Assembly: GCF_015706575.1 (NCBI RefSeq)
Contig: NW_024037072.1
Coordinates: 2,919,001-2,983,000 of the forward strand
Source: Patiria miniata
Taxonomy: Eukaryota; Echinodermata; Asteroidea; Valvatida; Asterinidae
Direction: 5' to 3'
Length of the DNA: 64,000 bases
The translations under genes and the position numbers were made by a program. Each line of letters starts with the position of its first letter. The stretch's first letter is position 1. A model generated the notes under the pieces. It worked only from the letters and a program-made list of their open reading frames with translations, ran no database searches and was not told the DNA's origin. Shown here in pieces: positions 50,601-61,000 of the stretch.

Positions 50601-53600
50601 AGGTGCTGAATACAAGTTAATTATGTATGAGTATTTGCAGGATTATAAGGAGATATAGAATTTCCCCCAGAAGCCCCAAGCACTTTAGATTATTTGACAT
50701 GAATCAAATTTTGCAAAATTTTGATAAAAAGAGCAAGGTTAACCCCTTACAAACGTAAATTTTTGAGAAAATCCTGATTTTGCCCAATTTTGATAAAAAG
50801 ATCAAGGTTAACCCCTTACAAACGTTAATTTTTGAGAAAAAAACAACTTTTGCCCAATTTTGATAAAAAGAGCAAGGCTAACCCCTTACAAATGTTAAAT
50901 TTTGACAAAAATCAAATTTGCCCAATTTTGATAAAAAGAGCAGGGTTAACCCCTTACAAACATTAATTTTTGAGAAAAACCTACTTTTGCCCAATTTTGA
51001 TAAAAAGAGCAAAGCTTTCCCCTTACAATTGTTAATTTTTGAGAAAATCCTAATTTTGTCCAATTTCGATAAAAAGAGCAAGGCTAACCCCTTAGCCCCC
51101 GTTCTTTGGGCAATAAGATTCAGATTTATGCAGCAGTGCAATCTGTTCTCTAATGCTCACTGTAACTCATACTCCTGGGTGGAGAGAGGACAATTTGTGT
51201 AAAGTCTCACAAGCACACAAGCATCATGATCCCCAAACAAATCCCCTAGAGTCAGACTCCTAGTCCACTGAACAAGTGCATCATTCCAACCCTCACAGGT
51301 CCTTCAAAATCCTCCTGGAGTTTTTGTAGGATTTCAAAGGATCGAGGAAGCTAAAGCCCAGTCTCTATTAATTTACTTCAGGCTTGAGTACAAAGAATGT
51401 TCAATTTGTTTGCTGCATGATAGAGAATTCGATTGGATCCAGGAAGTTTCCTTGCAAAAACACCTTTTAATTACATGTAAGTTTGTCACTTGTTGACAAT
51501 TAACAGTATTGTATGTTGTGAATAAAAGGCACAAAATGATGTTTATATTAATTTTACCAGATCTGTTGAGATTTGAGAAACATTTTGTACCACGGATGAC
51601 ACAAGACAAATGAGCGCATCAAAGGAAAAGGATGTAGCACACAATATACATGTGCCAAGGATAAGCAAGATAAGGCAAGCCTGGTCCCTGACTAGTCAGT
51701 CAGATAGTTAAAGGGACACTAGGTCCTAAAACAGCCCAATTGGGCTACAAAACGCGCTTTGAACGAGATGATGTTAATCGGAAAGAACATTTAAAAGTAG
51801 GATATAAACATCCTCACAACTATCCTTTAAAAACTGGGCGTTTTTGTGTTATTCCTGTATTATTCGTGCGAGAACGAATTTCGGGGTCCACTTTTGCGCC
51901 CCCATAAATTCGAGCTGTTTGGATGCTAGTTGTGGTTTCATTCATAAAGTGTTCATCTTTCTTTGGACATCGTTTTTCGAATAAATCCTTTACGAAAATT
52001 ATGTTCCAACGTTGAAGGACTTATTTTCAACAGTTATATGTTTCGGACTTGATAAAAAGTATTATTTATAATTTTAAAACAGTTGAAATGCTTGTAAATA
52101 TTGAACTTAGGAAAGCACACCCGGCGATAGCGCAAAATGGTGTGGTCCACTACGTCCGTACGGAGCGCTGTATCTACGCAGCACAAAACAGCACGTGCTT
52201 ATTGCTATCATAGCGAATGCGTGTGGCGCAGCATATCGTACGGGGTACGTGCGGTGGGATCGTTGTTTATTTTTCGCTGTGTCGTACGGCCAGTGCGCAA
52301 TGCTCAAAGTCGCTGCGCTTGTATACGAACAAACGGCAGATATTTTTTTTCGCAACCAAAATTTATAGCGTAGCGGTAGCGTAGCGGCGCGATTTAAGCG
52401 TAGCGCTTATTTCCGAAAGCGTAGCGGGTGCTAGCGCTATTTGATGCCTGGCTAGAACACTGCTCTGCTCCCTTCTCCTGAAAAAGTTGGAGTAAGCCAG
52501 TGGTTGCTTACTTTGCTTTCAAACTACACTGCCATCCAAGCATTGAAACGGTTACGAACAGGCACAAGCAGCAACTCAGAAAGTACTTGTGTAATGTTAC
52601 GATTCAAGCGTCAAGTTAAATCTAGTCACACATTTGCTACAGTTTCCAGCATCCCTCTTATAAAAATTTACTGCATTGAGGATTAAGACATTACGATGAA
52701 AGAAAAAAAAAGAAATAGACAGGGACATTAGGCCTACCTGTCATCATTTATGCACTCTTAAGTGGAAATTGAATACAAGAAGATTTGATTGGTAGCGTGT
52801 ACTTAATGGTGTTGCGCATATGTGTGCCACGGTTCTGTTCGTTCCATTAGGTGACAAACAGCTCCAAGTAATTCAAGATGGCACTAATGGATCCGTCACT
52901 AATCAATTGCTCTGCTTCGTAAGCTTCTAACGAATTAATGGCATTAGATATTTTAGAGGTTGATCATCGTCTATGCACAGGGGCAGAAAGGAAAATTTGA
53001 CTCATGTCTAAACCCATGGTTTTCAAAATGGCCACTGCGTAGTTCACCATTTTACCACAATTCAATTGCTAGTTATTGGCAGTACTCCTGCTTTCATGCT
53101 AAAAGGTGTGCAGGTGTAGAAGTTTGAGCTCAATATGAGATGCATATTCACAGAAATCTGTCAAAACATCTGAAGCTCAAAATCAATGAGTTTAATTTCC
53201 TTAGATGGACGCCACATTGTAAACAATCTATTTCATTATGACAACGGAGAGTTCTGTTTTCTGTAATATTATCCTGTTTCCATTTATTTACACGTAAAAG
53301 TTCAAGCTCATTATCAACATTATTTTGACATGAACCAATGTGTCCTGAGATACAACTAGAACCCTACAATGTACATGTATATCAATATTGCACATCATAT
53401 TTCATTTTCAATTTGTTTTTCTCATTTTAACTCCTTGAGGTAATGAACCCAAGGCTTTGTCAAAAGTGTACAGGCAATGGCACTCAGAAGCCTGTAGAAA
53501 TGTAGATGGAGTAAATGACGAAGAAATGACGAAGAAATGATGACATGTTCAGTTTTAGCAATGGCGCTCAGAATTAAGCCTGTAGAAATGTAGATGGAGC

Positions 53601-56600
53601 AGATAATGAAGAAATGACGAAGAAATGATGACATGTTCAGTTTTAGATGTGGGAGGAAAACTCAGGAGCAATATTCTATAGGACTGTCCATTTCGAATAA
53701 TTTAGTATTCGATGATTCAAAACAGCACTTGACCGAATATTAGAATATTTGAAACTCGCCGAGCAAGTTTTACACATGCCAGCTGCAGCTGCCTTCCTCG
53801 CTGGTCAGAAGTTGCATACAAAGTGCGCCGGTTGAAAGTTGCATGCGGCAATGGATATTATGGGCCACTGGAGTGTTTTGCAGTTAGTGCTTTAGAACTG
53901 TCAAGGGACTTTACCCAGCTAAAAGAAGGGGACCAATAAATAGGCCATCTTCCTTCTTCTCCCCCCCCCCCCTATTAAAAAACAGGGAAACAAGAAAAGA
54001 AATCCTGAATGTACATGTTCACATAGCATTGTACATCTACCCTCACAGATACATGGAGGTGGTCAAACATGTGCTCCATAAATGAAAGAAAAAGTGTAGC
54101 GGTGTCGTACAATTTCCACTGATCAATAACATTATGAATGGGCCATGGGTCTGCAAGTGCAACAAAGGCAGTTCAATGAACTGAAGTGTGATCAAGACAC
54201 TGAGATGCCCAACTGACCATAAGAGCTAAGATTGATTTTTATTCCTTATTATGGGCAGGTGTAACATCTTGCTGCTTAACTGATGACGACGACATTCAAT
54301 TTCTGTGCGCAAAATGTCATTTGATATTCTCTAATCAAATTTGTTTACGGCAGTGATCAAGTAAGGAAGCAAAATTAGTAAACCTTCTACATGTATCTTA
54401 CAATGTAGTTGTAGGAACATGGTTAAAAAAAACAATTTAATCTAAAAATGGACACTATATGCTATAATTGTCAAATTTGTCAAAACATGCTGACAAAGTT
54501 AACAGTTCTTATTTTTAAAATAGCAACCAAAGAGAGACTCACAACTTGTGCTGTAAAATTGAGTGGAATTTGGTTACTATATACTTGTAAGAACACATGT
54601 GCAACTCATATTACAAATGTAGTTTGTCTGCTTACAATGTAGCAAAACACAATAGCTGCTTATGTGCTTTTGCTTCAGTATGCTGCGCTGCACATGTTCA
54701 AAAAGCATTCAAGCACATGGCCATATTCAAATCAGCTTTTTGTTCGTGATAGTTCACATGCTACAGAGAAAGTTCGTCACCGTAGACAGAAATGCCAGTT
54801 TCAGAGACAGCCTAAGCTGTTTTGGGCCGTGCTGATCCATGCAGCTAGGCAGGAATTAAAGGATTTTTTTGTTTCAGTATGTACGTCTGGTAAGCTCAAT
54901 ATCCCATTTTAACTGGAATCTGATTGATTCAGCTAGTTTGGCTTCAATTTCACATTCATATAAAGCAAAACAAAAAGAGGGAAAAAAAGAAATGACATGC
55001 AAGGTTTTAAGTGAGGGGTACTGATCAGAAACTGGTGACATTTCGAGCCGCATTAACACGGTTCAGTGGAAATTGGCAAAGTCTTAATAGTTAAACAGGA
55101 TTTATTCCAGTGATTGAAGCCCTCAGCCTTGTAAACTTCTACAATATCAGACAACCGCCAAGCTAGAATCTAATCATGAGACGGGGTGAATTTCTACCCC
55201 TGTTTGCATTGCCCTGAGTGAAGTCCATTAAAAACTGTAAGCGAGACCCTGTGCGTGAAATGTGACCTACCCTAAGCCAATATTTCCCGTTCTTTATGAG
55301 GTTTTGAGTTCTCGGGTTCATGTTTGAGAGGCGTATCAGTTGACTGGTGCACAGATTGATACCAGTGCATTTGGTCCAGTTACTTTGACTGCACTGCCCA
55401 TTTCAAATGACTAGTAACTTATTATACATGTGCGGGGGAGTGTGGCCTAGTGGTTAGGGTCAGAGGGTCAGAGGTTCGAATCCAGCTGCTGGTCATATGC
55501 TGTGTGTCCTTGGGCAAGCCACTTCACCCCCACTTGCCTCTCTCCACCCAGGAGTATAAATGGGTACCGGCATTAGCTGGGGAGTTACCTGCGATGGACT
55601 GGCATCCCATCCAGGGGGAATAGAAATATTCTCAGTTGTTTCATGCTACTGAAAGCAGAGATAAACGCCAGCCTGATGGGCCACACTGGATCGTAACAGA
55701 CTTTTCTTCTTTTTTATCATTATACAATGTATGTAGATTGGTATATGAATGTTATCTATCAGTTACCATGGTTACACGTAAAGAATCCATGTACGAAGGG
55801 AGAGTTAGGGGAGCTCACTGGTTGGGACTCTTGGACACACTGCGGCTGTATGCCTGACATGCCTGATGCTCCTGTGTTGGACATTACAGGTTTGTGCACA
55901 GTCGGATTAAAATAAGTCGTACGTACTTCGAACCATACGCATACGAGCCATAATGCGCAGGTGGTGTGTCCTTCCCACTTGGGCTCTCAAATGTGGTTTC
56001 AAATCGCCCTCTACTGTTGATGCTTGGAGTCGGTAAGCCGGATAAACTAAGGCATTGATGAAATCAATCAAATCAACAGTATCCGGCTCGATGCAAGCTA
56101 TGTTGGCTATTTGAGGTTGAGGTTGAAGCACCAGAAAACTGTCCATTTATCGTAAGTTTACTCACATTCATCTGACATGGTTAATTGTTTATTTTGAGAT
56201 TTTCTTCACACTACATTACCTTTCATCCAATGAACACTTCAACTCCACGTCATACAAATAGTTCACACTATGTTTAAGGTAGACAGAGGAAACGAACGTT
56301 TGTGCTTCTTTTAAAAAAAAAAAAAATTTCATGACAGCAAAAAAAAACCATTGTGGATTATCCAAATACATCATTGGGATAAGCTCAAATCGTGATGCGT
56401 CACAACTCCAGAAAAAAAAGTGCATTAGACAATTTCATCACCACATGCGTAAAATTGAACATCGATGGGTTAGAAGTATCTGCACTAAGTTGAGGAGACA
56501 TGGTATGCATGGATTACTGCTAGCATCAAGCAATTTCACTGTTCAAGACGCACACATCTCCAGCCAATCGAATATGCATGAATCACACTCAAGTACCCAT

Positions 56601-59112
56601 GCAGTACGTTCAGCTACACATACACGTAAGCATTCTCAGTAGGAATACAAGGACATTCAAATGATGCAGAGACTTGTAGAAAAGTCTACCTTTTTTGCCG
56701 GTCTCCAGAAATTGGCCAGGTAAGTCAGTGTGGGTCCTCAGAATTCTGTGATTGTTAAAGTAACAGTTACAACTGAGAACCTTGGCACCAGTTCATTGTA
56801 AATTAAATCTTTGTCGATGATTCGTTCACAAAATTTCACGTTAGAAAATTGTATTCTTTGCACTTCACAACCTTTCAAGTTTTGCAAAACTACTTTTGAC
56901 CATAGAGGTAGCACCCACACTTCAAATTCCTTGGAGGTAATCTTCTGTGGAGTATGGATAACACTTCAAATCCCTGCACAATTCTTGTGTAGTTATATAA
57001 GCTCAGGGCAAGCAGGCAGATTCAGTCACGCTTCTCTGCTCTCCAAAGCTCCGTTTTTGTGCAGTGACTCTCTGTCAACACAGTTAAGTACACTTCATAT
57101 CCCTTCGCCTAAAACTGACCTGCAGGGTTTTAAAGGATTTTACATATATTGCTCTGAATATTGACTTCCCAAAAGGAGGCTCAATAAACTAACCCTTTTT
57201 GAAGAAAAAAATAGAGGGAACATAGGGAAAACAGTGGAGATACCAACTGCAGTTCCTATCAAATTTATTGGAAACAACGCTGGGAGCTTAACCGTAACAT
57301 AAACAAATTGACTTTTATGGAAGAGCACAGAAAGTGTATCTTCAAAAGCAAAACATCGGTAAAAAGGTAAAAATAAATATTGCTAGTTAAAATTTACATC
57401 ATCCAGCAAAACAATTTCAAAATCTCATGTATGAGGGATCAAATCAGAACCAAACAAAACCAAACCAGTGGAAAGCCACTTCACCAGTTCTGAACACAAA
57501 GATACATAGCTTTATCAATACAGCTCAATTTAAGTACAAAAACCCCAAGGGTACTCTGTTGTACAGCAAAGATATTCTTATCCTGTGCAATTCAATCTTA
57601 CAAAAAATAGCTAATGCAATGACATTGGATTTTGAACCTTTTCTCTAACTACATGTTCGTGTACACACTACATGTGCATGTATGTACATACATGTATGCA
57701 TGGCTGAGAATGCGTCAGTGTACTGCACACATCCACTTAAAGATCTCAGAAAAAGACTTTTCCAACGCATTTCACGCACTTGTACACGTCCACAAATGTC
57801 ACTTCAATACTGCCAGATTTTTACCCAATATCGCTGTTCAAGCACGCAAAAAAGCCATTACTGTCCGTTCTCAAACAAGCCAGGCTACGAGTCATTTGTG
57901 TGTTTCATTCGGCCAAATGGCACTTGTCAAAGCACCCAAGATTTGCAACAAACAAAAAAACAATACAGAGAATATGACAAAGTAAGTCTACAGGAGACAA
58001 GTAGTACAATAAAGGAGTCATGAAACAAAACAAACCGTAATGTAAACAAAAGCAAGGAGGTAAAAAAAAAGGAAGCAATGATAAAAAGTCAAGGTTGTTA
58101 CACAATAAGACAAAAACAAGAACAAGACAATACCAAAACTAAAATGGCCAGGATTAACCAAAGAGAATTGGATGCTAAATCTATGCATTACACATCTAAA
58201 ATATAAGTAATCGGTCAGAATCCATTTACGTGCGGCAGTATCACACTGTCACTGGAAGGACATTGAGCCCCAAAAAAGAAGAATATACGGATTGTTTTTA
58301 AATATATAAATAAGTTACACGTGTACAGTTAGTGACGATCTTGAAAAAAAACATGTGCATGTAAATGTACAAGTACTGTACATGCAGGTGAAGTAAAGTG
58401 GAAGGACTGATCTGTCTGCACAGATCGTCAGTGTTTTCACAACGAGAAAATGTCCCAGCCCCGATGACCAAAAAAAATCCATTCCTTCGTAAGAAGAGCG
58501 ACAACATGTACGTACATTTGCTACATGTTCCTCCCTTTTGGGAATACCTCGCTTGAGAGCGAGGCTATGAGATCAATATCCGCTGTTTGTACTTTTCTAT
58601 ACTGCATTCCACTTGAATAGCAACATTTGCAGAATCATCGCAAGCTGTATGTTGCAGAATTACATGCATTTCTAGAACGTACTCCGCAGAACGGTCAAGT
58701 CTCCCATTTAAATATCTTATATGCAAATTTGGAGAAATTGCTGTAGGATATGCAGCGTCACAATAATACTACTAAAGGGTTTTTTTGCTCCAGGGAGGGG
58801 AGAAGTAAGTATTGATAAGGTGCCTTGCCCAAGGACATACATACCACAACCTCAGGCTGGACTCAAATCCACAATCTACAGAATTACCCACAGATCTTGA
58901 ATTTGATGCTCTGAACGACGAGGCCAGACTGCTCCCAAATCCCATCAGACCCAAACTCCCATAACGTTAATGCTCGCATTCGATATCGATAAACATATTT
59001 TTCCAGTAAAAGGGTTTAAAAAAAACAGAAGATTTGACTGACCTTTTCCCGGTACTTTGTCAGCCGTTCTGTTGGCTGAGCTACTATCCTCTTGATTCTC
59101 AGTACTGGAAAT
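35593..59112 (-). CDS. ITPRID2: ITPRID/KRAP (SSFA2)-family protein, C-terminal 886 codons (5' end outside window)
   Basis: Exons 59112-59043, 47088-45266, 44386-44111, 42234-42175, 41210-40926, 37735-37661 and 35664-35593 join in frame to 886 residues and a stop. The motif EPLVRTDSAQSDSSGF near residue 24 and the C-terminal coiled coil (DLHDMKLIQRALFKYKQDL, then RAELESVRDLRRQVLEEVEV) are those of the SSFA2 C-terminal region. Known for the family: KRAP/ITPRID proteins bind IP3 receptors through an N-terminal domain and tether them near actin. That N-terminal domain is not in the window and should lie to the right. The symbol is given at family level; an invertebrate gene may be ancestral to ITPRID1-3. 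The gene is convergent with alpha-catulin. Confidence 0.85.
35690..37660. other. Intron between last two ITPRID exons
   Basis: AT-rich, with a (GAAT)n microsatellite at 37337-37357. No additional exon or TIR element was recognised. Confidence 0.4.
37661..37735 (-). CDS. ITPRID2: ITPRID penultimate exon
   Basis: 25 codons, phase 0, between CCCACGCTAG and CAG|GTGGGG. MRQAIISELRQELQLDAQLF continues the coiled coil and leads in frame to the last exon. Confidence 0.82.
37955..37977. repeat. (AAAT)n microsatellite
   Basis: About five AAAT units in the ITPRID intron. Confidence 0.85.
38348..38362. repeat. G15 homopolymer
   Basis: Fifteen consecutive G (C on the transcribed strand of ITPRID), in the intron after the alternative terminal exon. 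Confidence 0.9.
39330..39458 (-). CDS. ITPRID2: ITPRID candidate alternative terminal exon (basic tail)
   Basis: Acceptor TTTTTTTGTTTGTAG enters in phase 0, compatible with the donor at 40926. 42 codons IRTFVENLKLRARKAQKKTR...TTGRKSN then TAG. The tail is strongly basic, unlike the acidic helices of the alternative ending at 37735/35664. It may be a true alternative 3' end. Confidence 0.5.
   Translation of the reverse strand: MRTFVENLKLRARKAQKKTRKSASQKTTTHQLYFVTTGRKSN
40078..40562. mobile_element. TTAA-type TIR element with internal hairpin
   Basis: TTAAAGAGGTTGTGGAATGC is inverted at the right end. TTAA bounds both sides, as in the element at 23725. A second inverted pair, AATCGTGACATAATAAACAG / CTGTTTATTACGTCACGATT, at 40284-40356 forms an internal hairpin. 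Non-coding, in an ITPRID intron. Confidence 0.85.
40926..41210 (-). CDS. ITPRID2: ITPRID exon with coiled coil and poly-Glu run
   Basis: 95 codons, phase 0, between GATGTGCAG and GAG|GTGAGG. MVNLLEEQRSLRRMLQDLET is a coiled coil, followed by a Ser/Thr segment, a run of eight Glu encoded by GAG/GAA repeats, then a second helix MMQALMDVRLELQHQRETAR. The Glu run is a simple-sequence tract that may vary in length between individuals. Confidence 0.9.
41285..41385. repeat. AAGTCCA/AATCACAAGTC satellite, short array
   Basis: Units CAAGTCCAGTCA and AATCACAAGTCC resemble the 11-bp satellite at 14640 and 15382, here in the ITPRID intron just upstream of a LINE tail. Confidence 0.7.
41440..41633 (+). 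mobile_element. 5'-truncated LINE tail (TTA)n
   Basis: The + strand encodes TFKTNIKSHLYKQAYSHNTQ and a stop, the typical C-terminus of a non-LTR retrotransposon ORF2. An AGCGCC...GGCGCTTTACAAATA block and (TTA)n follow at 41610-41633. Upstream frames are broken. Confidence 0.75.
42175..42234 (-). CDS. ITPRID2: ITPRID 60-bp exon
   Basis: TTTCAG and GAG|GTAAGG bound 20 codons in phase 0 (DGLEKSLATASEDNLEVIQE). It is too short for ordinary ORF searching, but the splice sites, phase and acidic helical composition agree with its neighbours. Confidence 0.8.
42377..42395. repeat. (TACATG)n run
   Basis: Three tandem TACATG units, a self-complementary simple repeat. The TACATGTA word recurs throughout the window. 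Confidence 0.8.
42799..42822. repeat. C24 homopolymer
   Basis: 24 consecutive C; the exact length may be a sequencing artefact. Confidence 0.85.
43530..43670 (-). mobile_element. tRNA-derived SINE (GGTCGAG family), copy 2
   Basis: Minus strand: AGCTCGGTGGTCGAGTTGTA start, CTGC-ACTAGAAA-GCAG anticodon-like stem, B-box GTGGGTTCGAGTCCCAC, then a tail with TATACAGTGTTTATA. The acceptor stem pairs over six bases. The anticodon loop has eight bases, so this is not a normal tRNA. Confidence 0.75.
44111..44386 (-). CDS. ITPRID2: ITPRID coiled-coil exon
   Basis: 92 codons, phase 0, between TTTTTGCAG and CCG|GTAAGA. The two helices DDLHDMKLIQRALFKYKQDL and AELESVRDLRRQVLEEVEVM flank an acidic Gly loop (EDGEGEEFGGG). 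This helix-loop-helix is the best-conserved element of the SSFA2 C-terminal domain. Confidence 0.93.
44478..44859. mobile_element. MITE family 1, copy c
   Basis: Near-identical to the copy at 6613 across GGATTGTACAGACAAGGTGG, the GGTGTCC blocks and the TIR TCGGTCTCTGGTCAG. It lies in the 0.9-kb intron between the large exon and the coiled-coil exon of ITPRID. Confidence 0.88.
45266..47088 (-). CDS. ITPRID2: ITPRID large central exon
   Basis: 1823 bp, from TTGTTTCCAG to GAG|GTATGG, phase 1 in and 0 out, about 608 residues. It opens with EPLVRTDSAQSDSSGFADEV. It continues with a Ser/Arg-rich segment (RSRKSFRESRSSYDRMGSTF), then a long low-complexity acidic and serine-rich region, predicted disordered, with many SxxE and SP sites. 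A short helical stretch EEMRYLEHVESLLQEQGRLL lies near the middle. It ends ENQSPKEKCKKVTQ...KPE. Translation of the intron beyond the donor stops after about 28 codons. Confidence 0.9.
47690..47900. repeat. Dispersed repeat, copy 2 (relative of 5540-5880)
   Basis: ACACAGACGCACTA, GTTCCATGAGGGCGAGTGGG and TTTATCTTCAAG occur in the same order as on the minus strand at 5540-5880. Confidence 0.65.
48350..48830 (-). promoter_or_regulatory. CpG-enriched patch, possible alternative promoter
   Basis: A local rise in CpG (CCCGGCGAGAGCGCGCGTCG) and a CT/GA-rich stretch lie upstream of the large ITPRID exon. An 84-codon minus-strand ORF crosses it, but no donor in frame with the next exon was identified. 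Speculative. Confidence 0.2.
50710..51095. repeat. 69-bp minisatellite, six copies
   Basis: TTGATAAAAAGAGCAAGG recurs at 50721, 50790, 50860, 50928, 50997 and (as TTCGATAAAAAG) 51065, spacing 68-70 bp. Each unit also has AACCCCTTACAAACG, TTTTTGAGAAAA and TTTTGCCCAA. The period is 23 codons, and part of the array is open on both strands. It has no start or splice context that argues for coding. Confidence 0.9.
51708..51945. mobile_element. TTAA-type TIR element, copy 2 (right end not found)
   Basis: TTAAAGGGACAC, CCCAATTGGGCTACAAAACG, GGAAAGAACATTTAAAAGTA, CCTTTAAAAACTGGGCGTTT and GCGAGAACGAATTTCGGGG match 23725-23945. Beyond 51945 the sequence diverges, so the copy is truncated or carries a different interior. 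Confidence 0.75.
52110..52440. repeat. CpG-dense block with GCGTAGCG repeats
   Basis: TAGCGTAGCGG and GCGTAGCG words repeat at 52367-52430. The upstream half has CCGTACGG and TCGTACGG words. It stands out from the AT-rich ITPRID intron. It might be the unrecognised right part of the element starting at 51708. Confidence 0.55.
52441..55435. other. ITPRID intron segment
   Basis: AT-rich. A duplicated 100-bp block (CTGTAGAAATGTAGATGGAG ... GAAATGATGACATGTTCAG) lies at 53487-53645. No exon was recognised. Confidence 0.4.
55436..55690 (+). mobile_element. tRNA-derived SINE
   Basis: GTGTGGCCTAGTGGTTAGGG (A-box) and GAGGTTCGAATCCAGC (B-box) head a body with CTTGGGCAAGCCACTTCACC, CTCTCCACCCAGGAGTATAA, GCGATGGACTGGCATCCCAT and AGCCTGATGGGCC. 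This body is common to SINEs of many marine invertebrates. Confidence 0.85.
55691..58799. other. ITPRID intron segment: nothing notable
   Basis: AT-rich, with homopolymer runs. Several short open frames exist, but none has splice support. Confidence 0.4.
58800..58950 (-). mobile_element. Degenerate tRNA-derived SINE
   Basis: Minus strand: CTGGCCTCGTCGTTCAGAGC (A-box-like), GTGGATTTGAGTCCAGCC (B-box-like), then CCTTGGGCAAGGCACCTT of the SINE body. Confidence 0.6.
59043..59112 (-). CDS. ITPRID2: ITPRID exon 1 in window
   Basis: Acceptor TTTTCTTGCAG, donor AAAAG|GTCAGT, 70 bp, phase 0 in and 1 out. The peptide ISSTENQEDSSSANRTADKV... ends in GK and its split codon forms the E of EPLVRTDS in the next exon. 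A second frame is also open, but only this frame restores the family motif. Confidence 0.65.
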
Positions 59113-59533
59113 CTGCAAGAAAACAGCAAGACAGGGTCAGTGACTGTGTTTACAGCCTGAGCGAGAAATTATCGACAACCGATCAAGGCGAGCTCTGGTT
59201 GGACAAATAAAATGACTAACGCAGTGGTTTAAGTTCATCAAGTCATCAAGAGGCTGACAATGAGTAGGGAAGGTGCTGTGAAGGCTAGTCCATACGTACA
59301 ACTCATGTCAGACAATGATCTCAAGCCCCAATGCGGCAACTAATCAAATAAAAATAGGGCTACACTGTGAATGTCTGAATGATGTGACCGCCAGTGCTGT
59401 CATCAATTACGCTTCATAATCACATTAACCTGAAGTCTTCCGTTTTATGAATTGGGTCCGAGGTGGTATGCTGATTGCAAATGTGAGTCCTTTCATGTAC
59501 TGCACGCCTACAACAGCTACATGTACAATACAA

Positions 59534-59554
59534 CTACATGTACATGTACATGTA
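59534..59554. repeat. (TACATG)n run
   Basis: Three tandem TACATG units ending in TAC. Confidence 0.8.
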
Positions 59555-59889
59555 CTTCAAAAGTTGAGAATTTAACCTGCTCAAAAATAACCTAAAAATG
59601 TGAATCACTGATACAAAAAGTGTGTATAAGATTTGTATGATTTTCTTTTCCTACACTTAAAGGTTTCAACAATCATCTGAATAATAACAAGTACTCCTAG
59701 TGAGCTCAATTTAATTATTTCAATTATGTATTTAATACTTATTAATTTGGAAAGCCAACTAAGGGTCTCCCATGGAGTCCAGTAAAGAGAAGACAATTAT
59801 GAAGAAATTACAGTTTTAGACGCGAGAGGAAATCCCAGGAAACTATTCTGAGGAATACGCATGGAATCAGGTAGGGACTGAAAACCCAA

Positions 59890-59965
59890 TCCACATATTG
59901 GCCCAGGCGGGATTCGAACCCGGGTCACAGCAGCTGAAGGTGCTACGCAATCGGACTCCCCAAAA
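59890..59965 (-). mobile_element. tRNA-like SINE head fragment
   Basis: Minus strand: GATTGCGTAGCACCTTCAGC and GACCCGGGTTCGAATCCCGC. Only the 3' half of a tRNA-like structure is clear; a full acceptor stem is not seen. Confidence 0.5.
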
Positions 59966-60034
59966 GCTTCCACTTTATTAATTCAAGCTTGAAGCTCCAA
60001 ATTATTCCTGGTACATTTATGCAAGAAAACTTCT

Positions 60035-60231
60035 AGGGAAAAACTAGTGCAACATGACGCCACTTCCGCAATTGTGTACAAAGTCTATGGAGAGTCTTAG
60101 TATTTCTTAACAAAATTGGAAATATTTCTCAGTCCCAGATTCATGTCTTATTATCATATATTGCAATGACTGACCTTCATTGAGATGATATCTGACAAAA
60201 AAAGTGGCGTCGGGTTGCAACATTTTTTCCG
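60035..60231. mobile_element. MITE family 2, copy c
   Basis: AGTGCAACATGACGCCACTT at the left, inverted AAGTGGCGTCGGGTTGCAAC at the right. The interior CAAAGTCTATGGAGAGTC and CAGTCCCAGATTCATGTC matches the copies at 8606 and 27447. This is the least interrupted copy. Confidence 0.85.
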
Positions 60232-61000
60232 CTTCTAGAATTTGTCCAAACTTTAAAACTAGGCATTCAACCAATTACTCATTTTTAATACTTCAACAAA
60301 ACTGAGATACATGAACAAAGTCACATACTGAGTTTTAAAAACTTGCCTGGCCATCTCAAATTCTTAACCCATCTGAGCACATAAAATGCCTGGCATCAGA
60401 GTTTTGAGAGGGCTGGGGTGGTTAGAGTGCAGGTGTAATCGACTGGATCCTTAGAGGAAAAATAGTTTAAAACTATATGCGGCTCTACATATGTATGTTG
60501 TGTTTGATTATACCCTCCCTCTTTGGCTGGCAATTTCAACAAGGCCAGCCCAGCAGTCAGAATAAATCAAGTGACTGTTTTTAACAGTTGAGTGTTCCAA
60601 GCTTTGACTGCAGGAGATTGAGAAGCCGGCTGTGCCTACCACTTAGCTGCTTTTGTCTGCTGATGGAATTTGACTAGTCACCCTGCCAATTGAAATTTGA
60701 TGGAACTGTTGGTGACTAGCCTGTGTAGGCCTACCAGGCATATCAGGCGAACAGGACTGACTTTTTCACTGTATGTGATTGATCAAACAAAAGCAGGGTT
60801 TCAGTGCACAAAGGCATGATTTTGGAAAGTAGAAAACAAACAATGCCTGACGAGAACAAGATTTGAAATGACATGATGAAAATTAACTTTGATTGAGATG
60901 TTTTAGCTTCTTTTTTTATGGAAAAAATCGCATCAAATGAGCAAGTCACTCTCTGCAAAGGGTTGGAAAGAAATAAAATATGATAAAAGGAAAATAATCA

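Noticed and set aside
50878..51141. Minisatellite ORFs as a repeat protein gene
   Set aside because: Unit spacing is not a strict multiple of three, and there is no start context or splice site; treated as a minisatellite.
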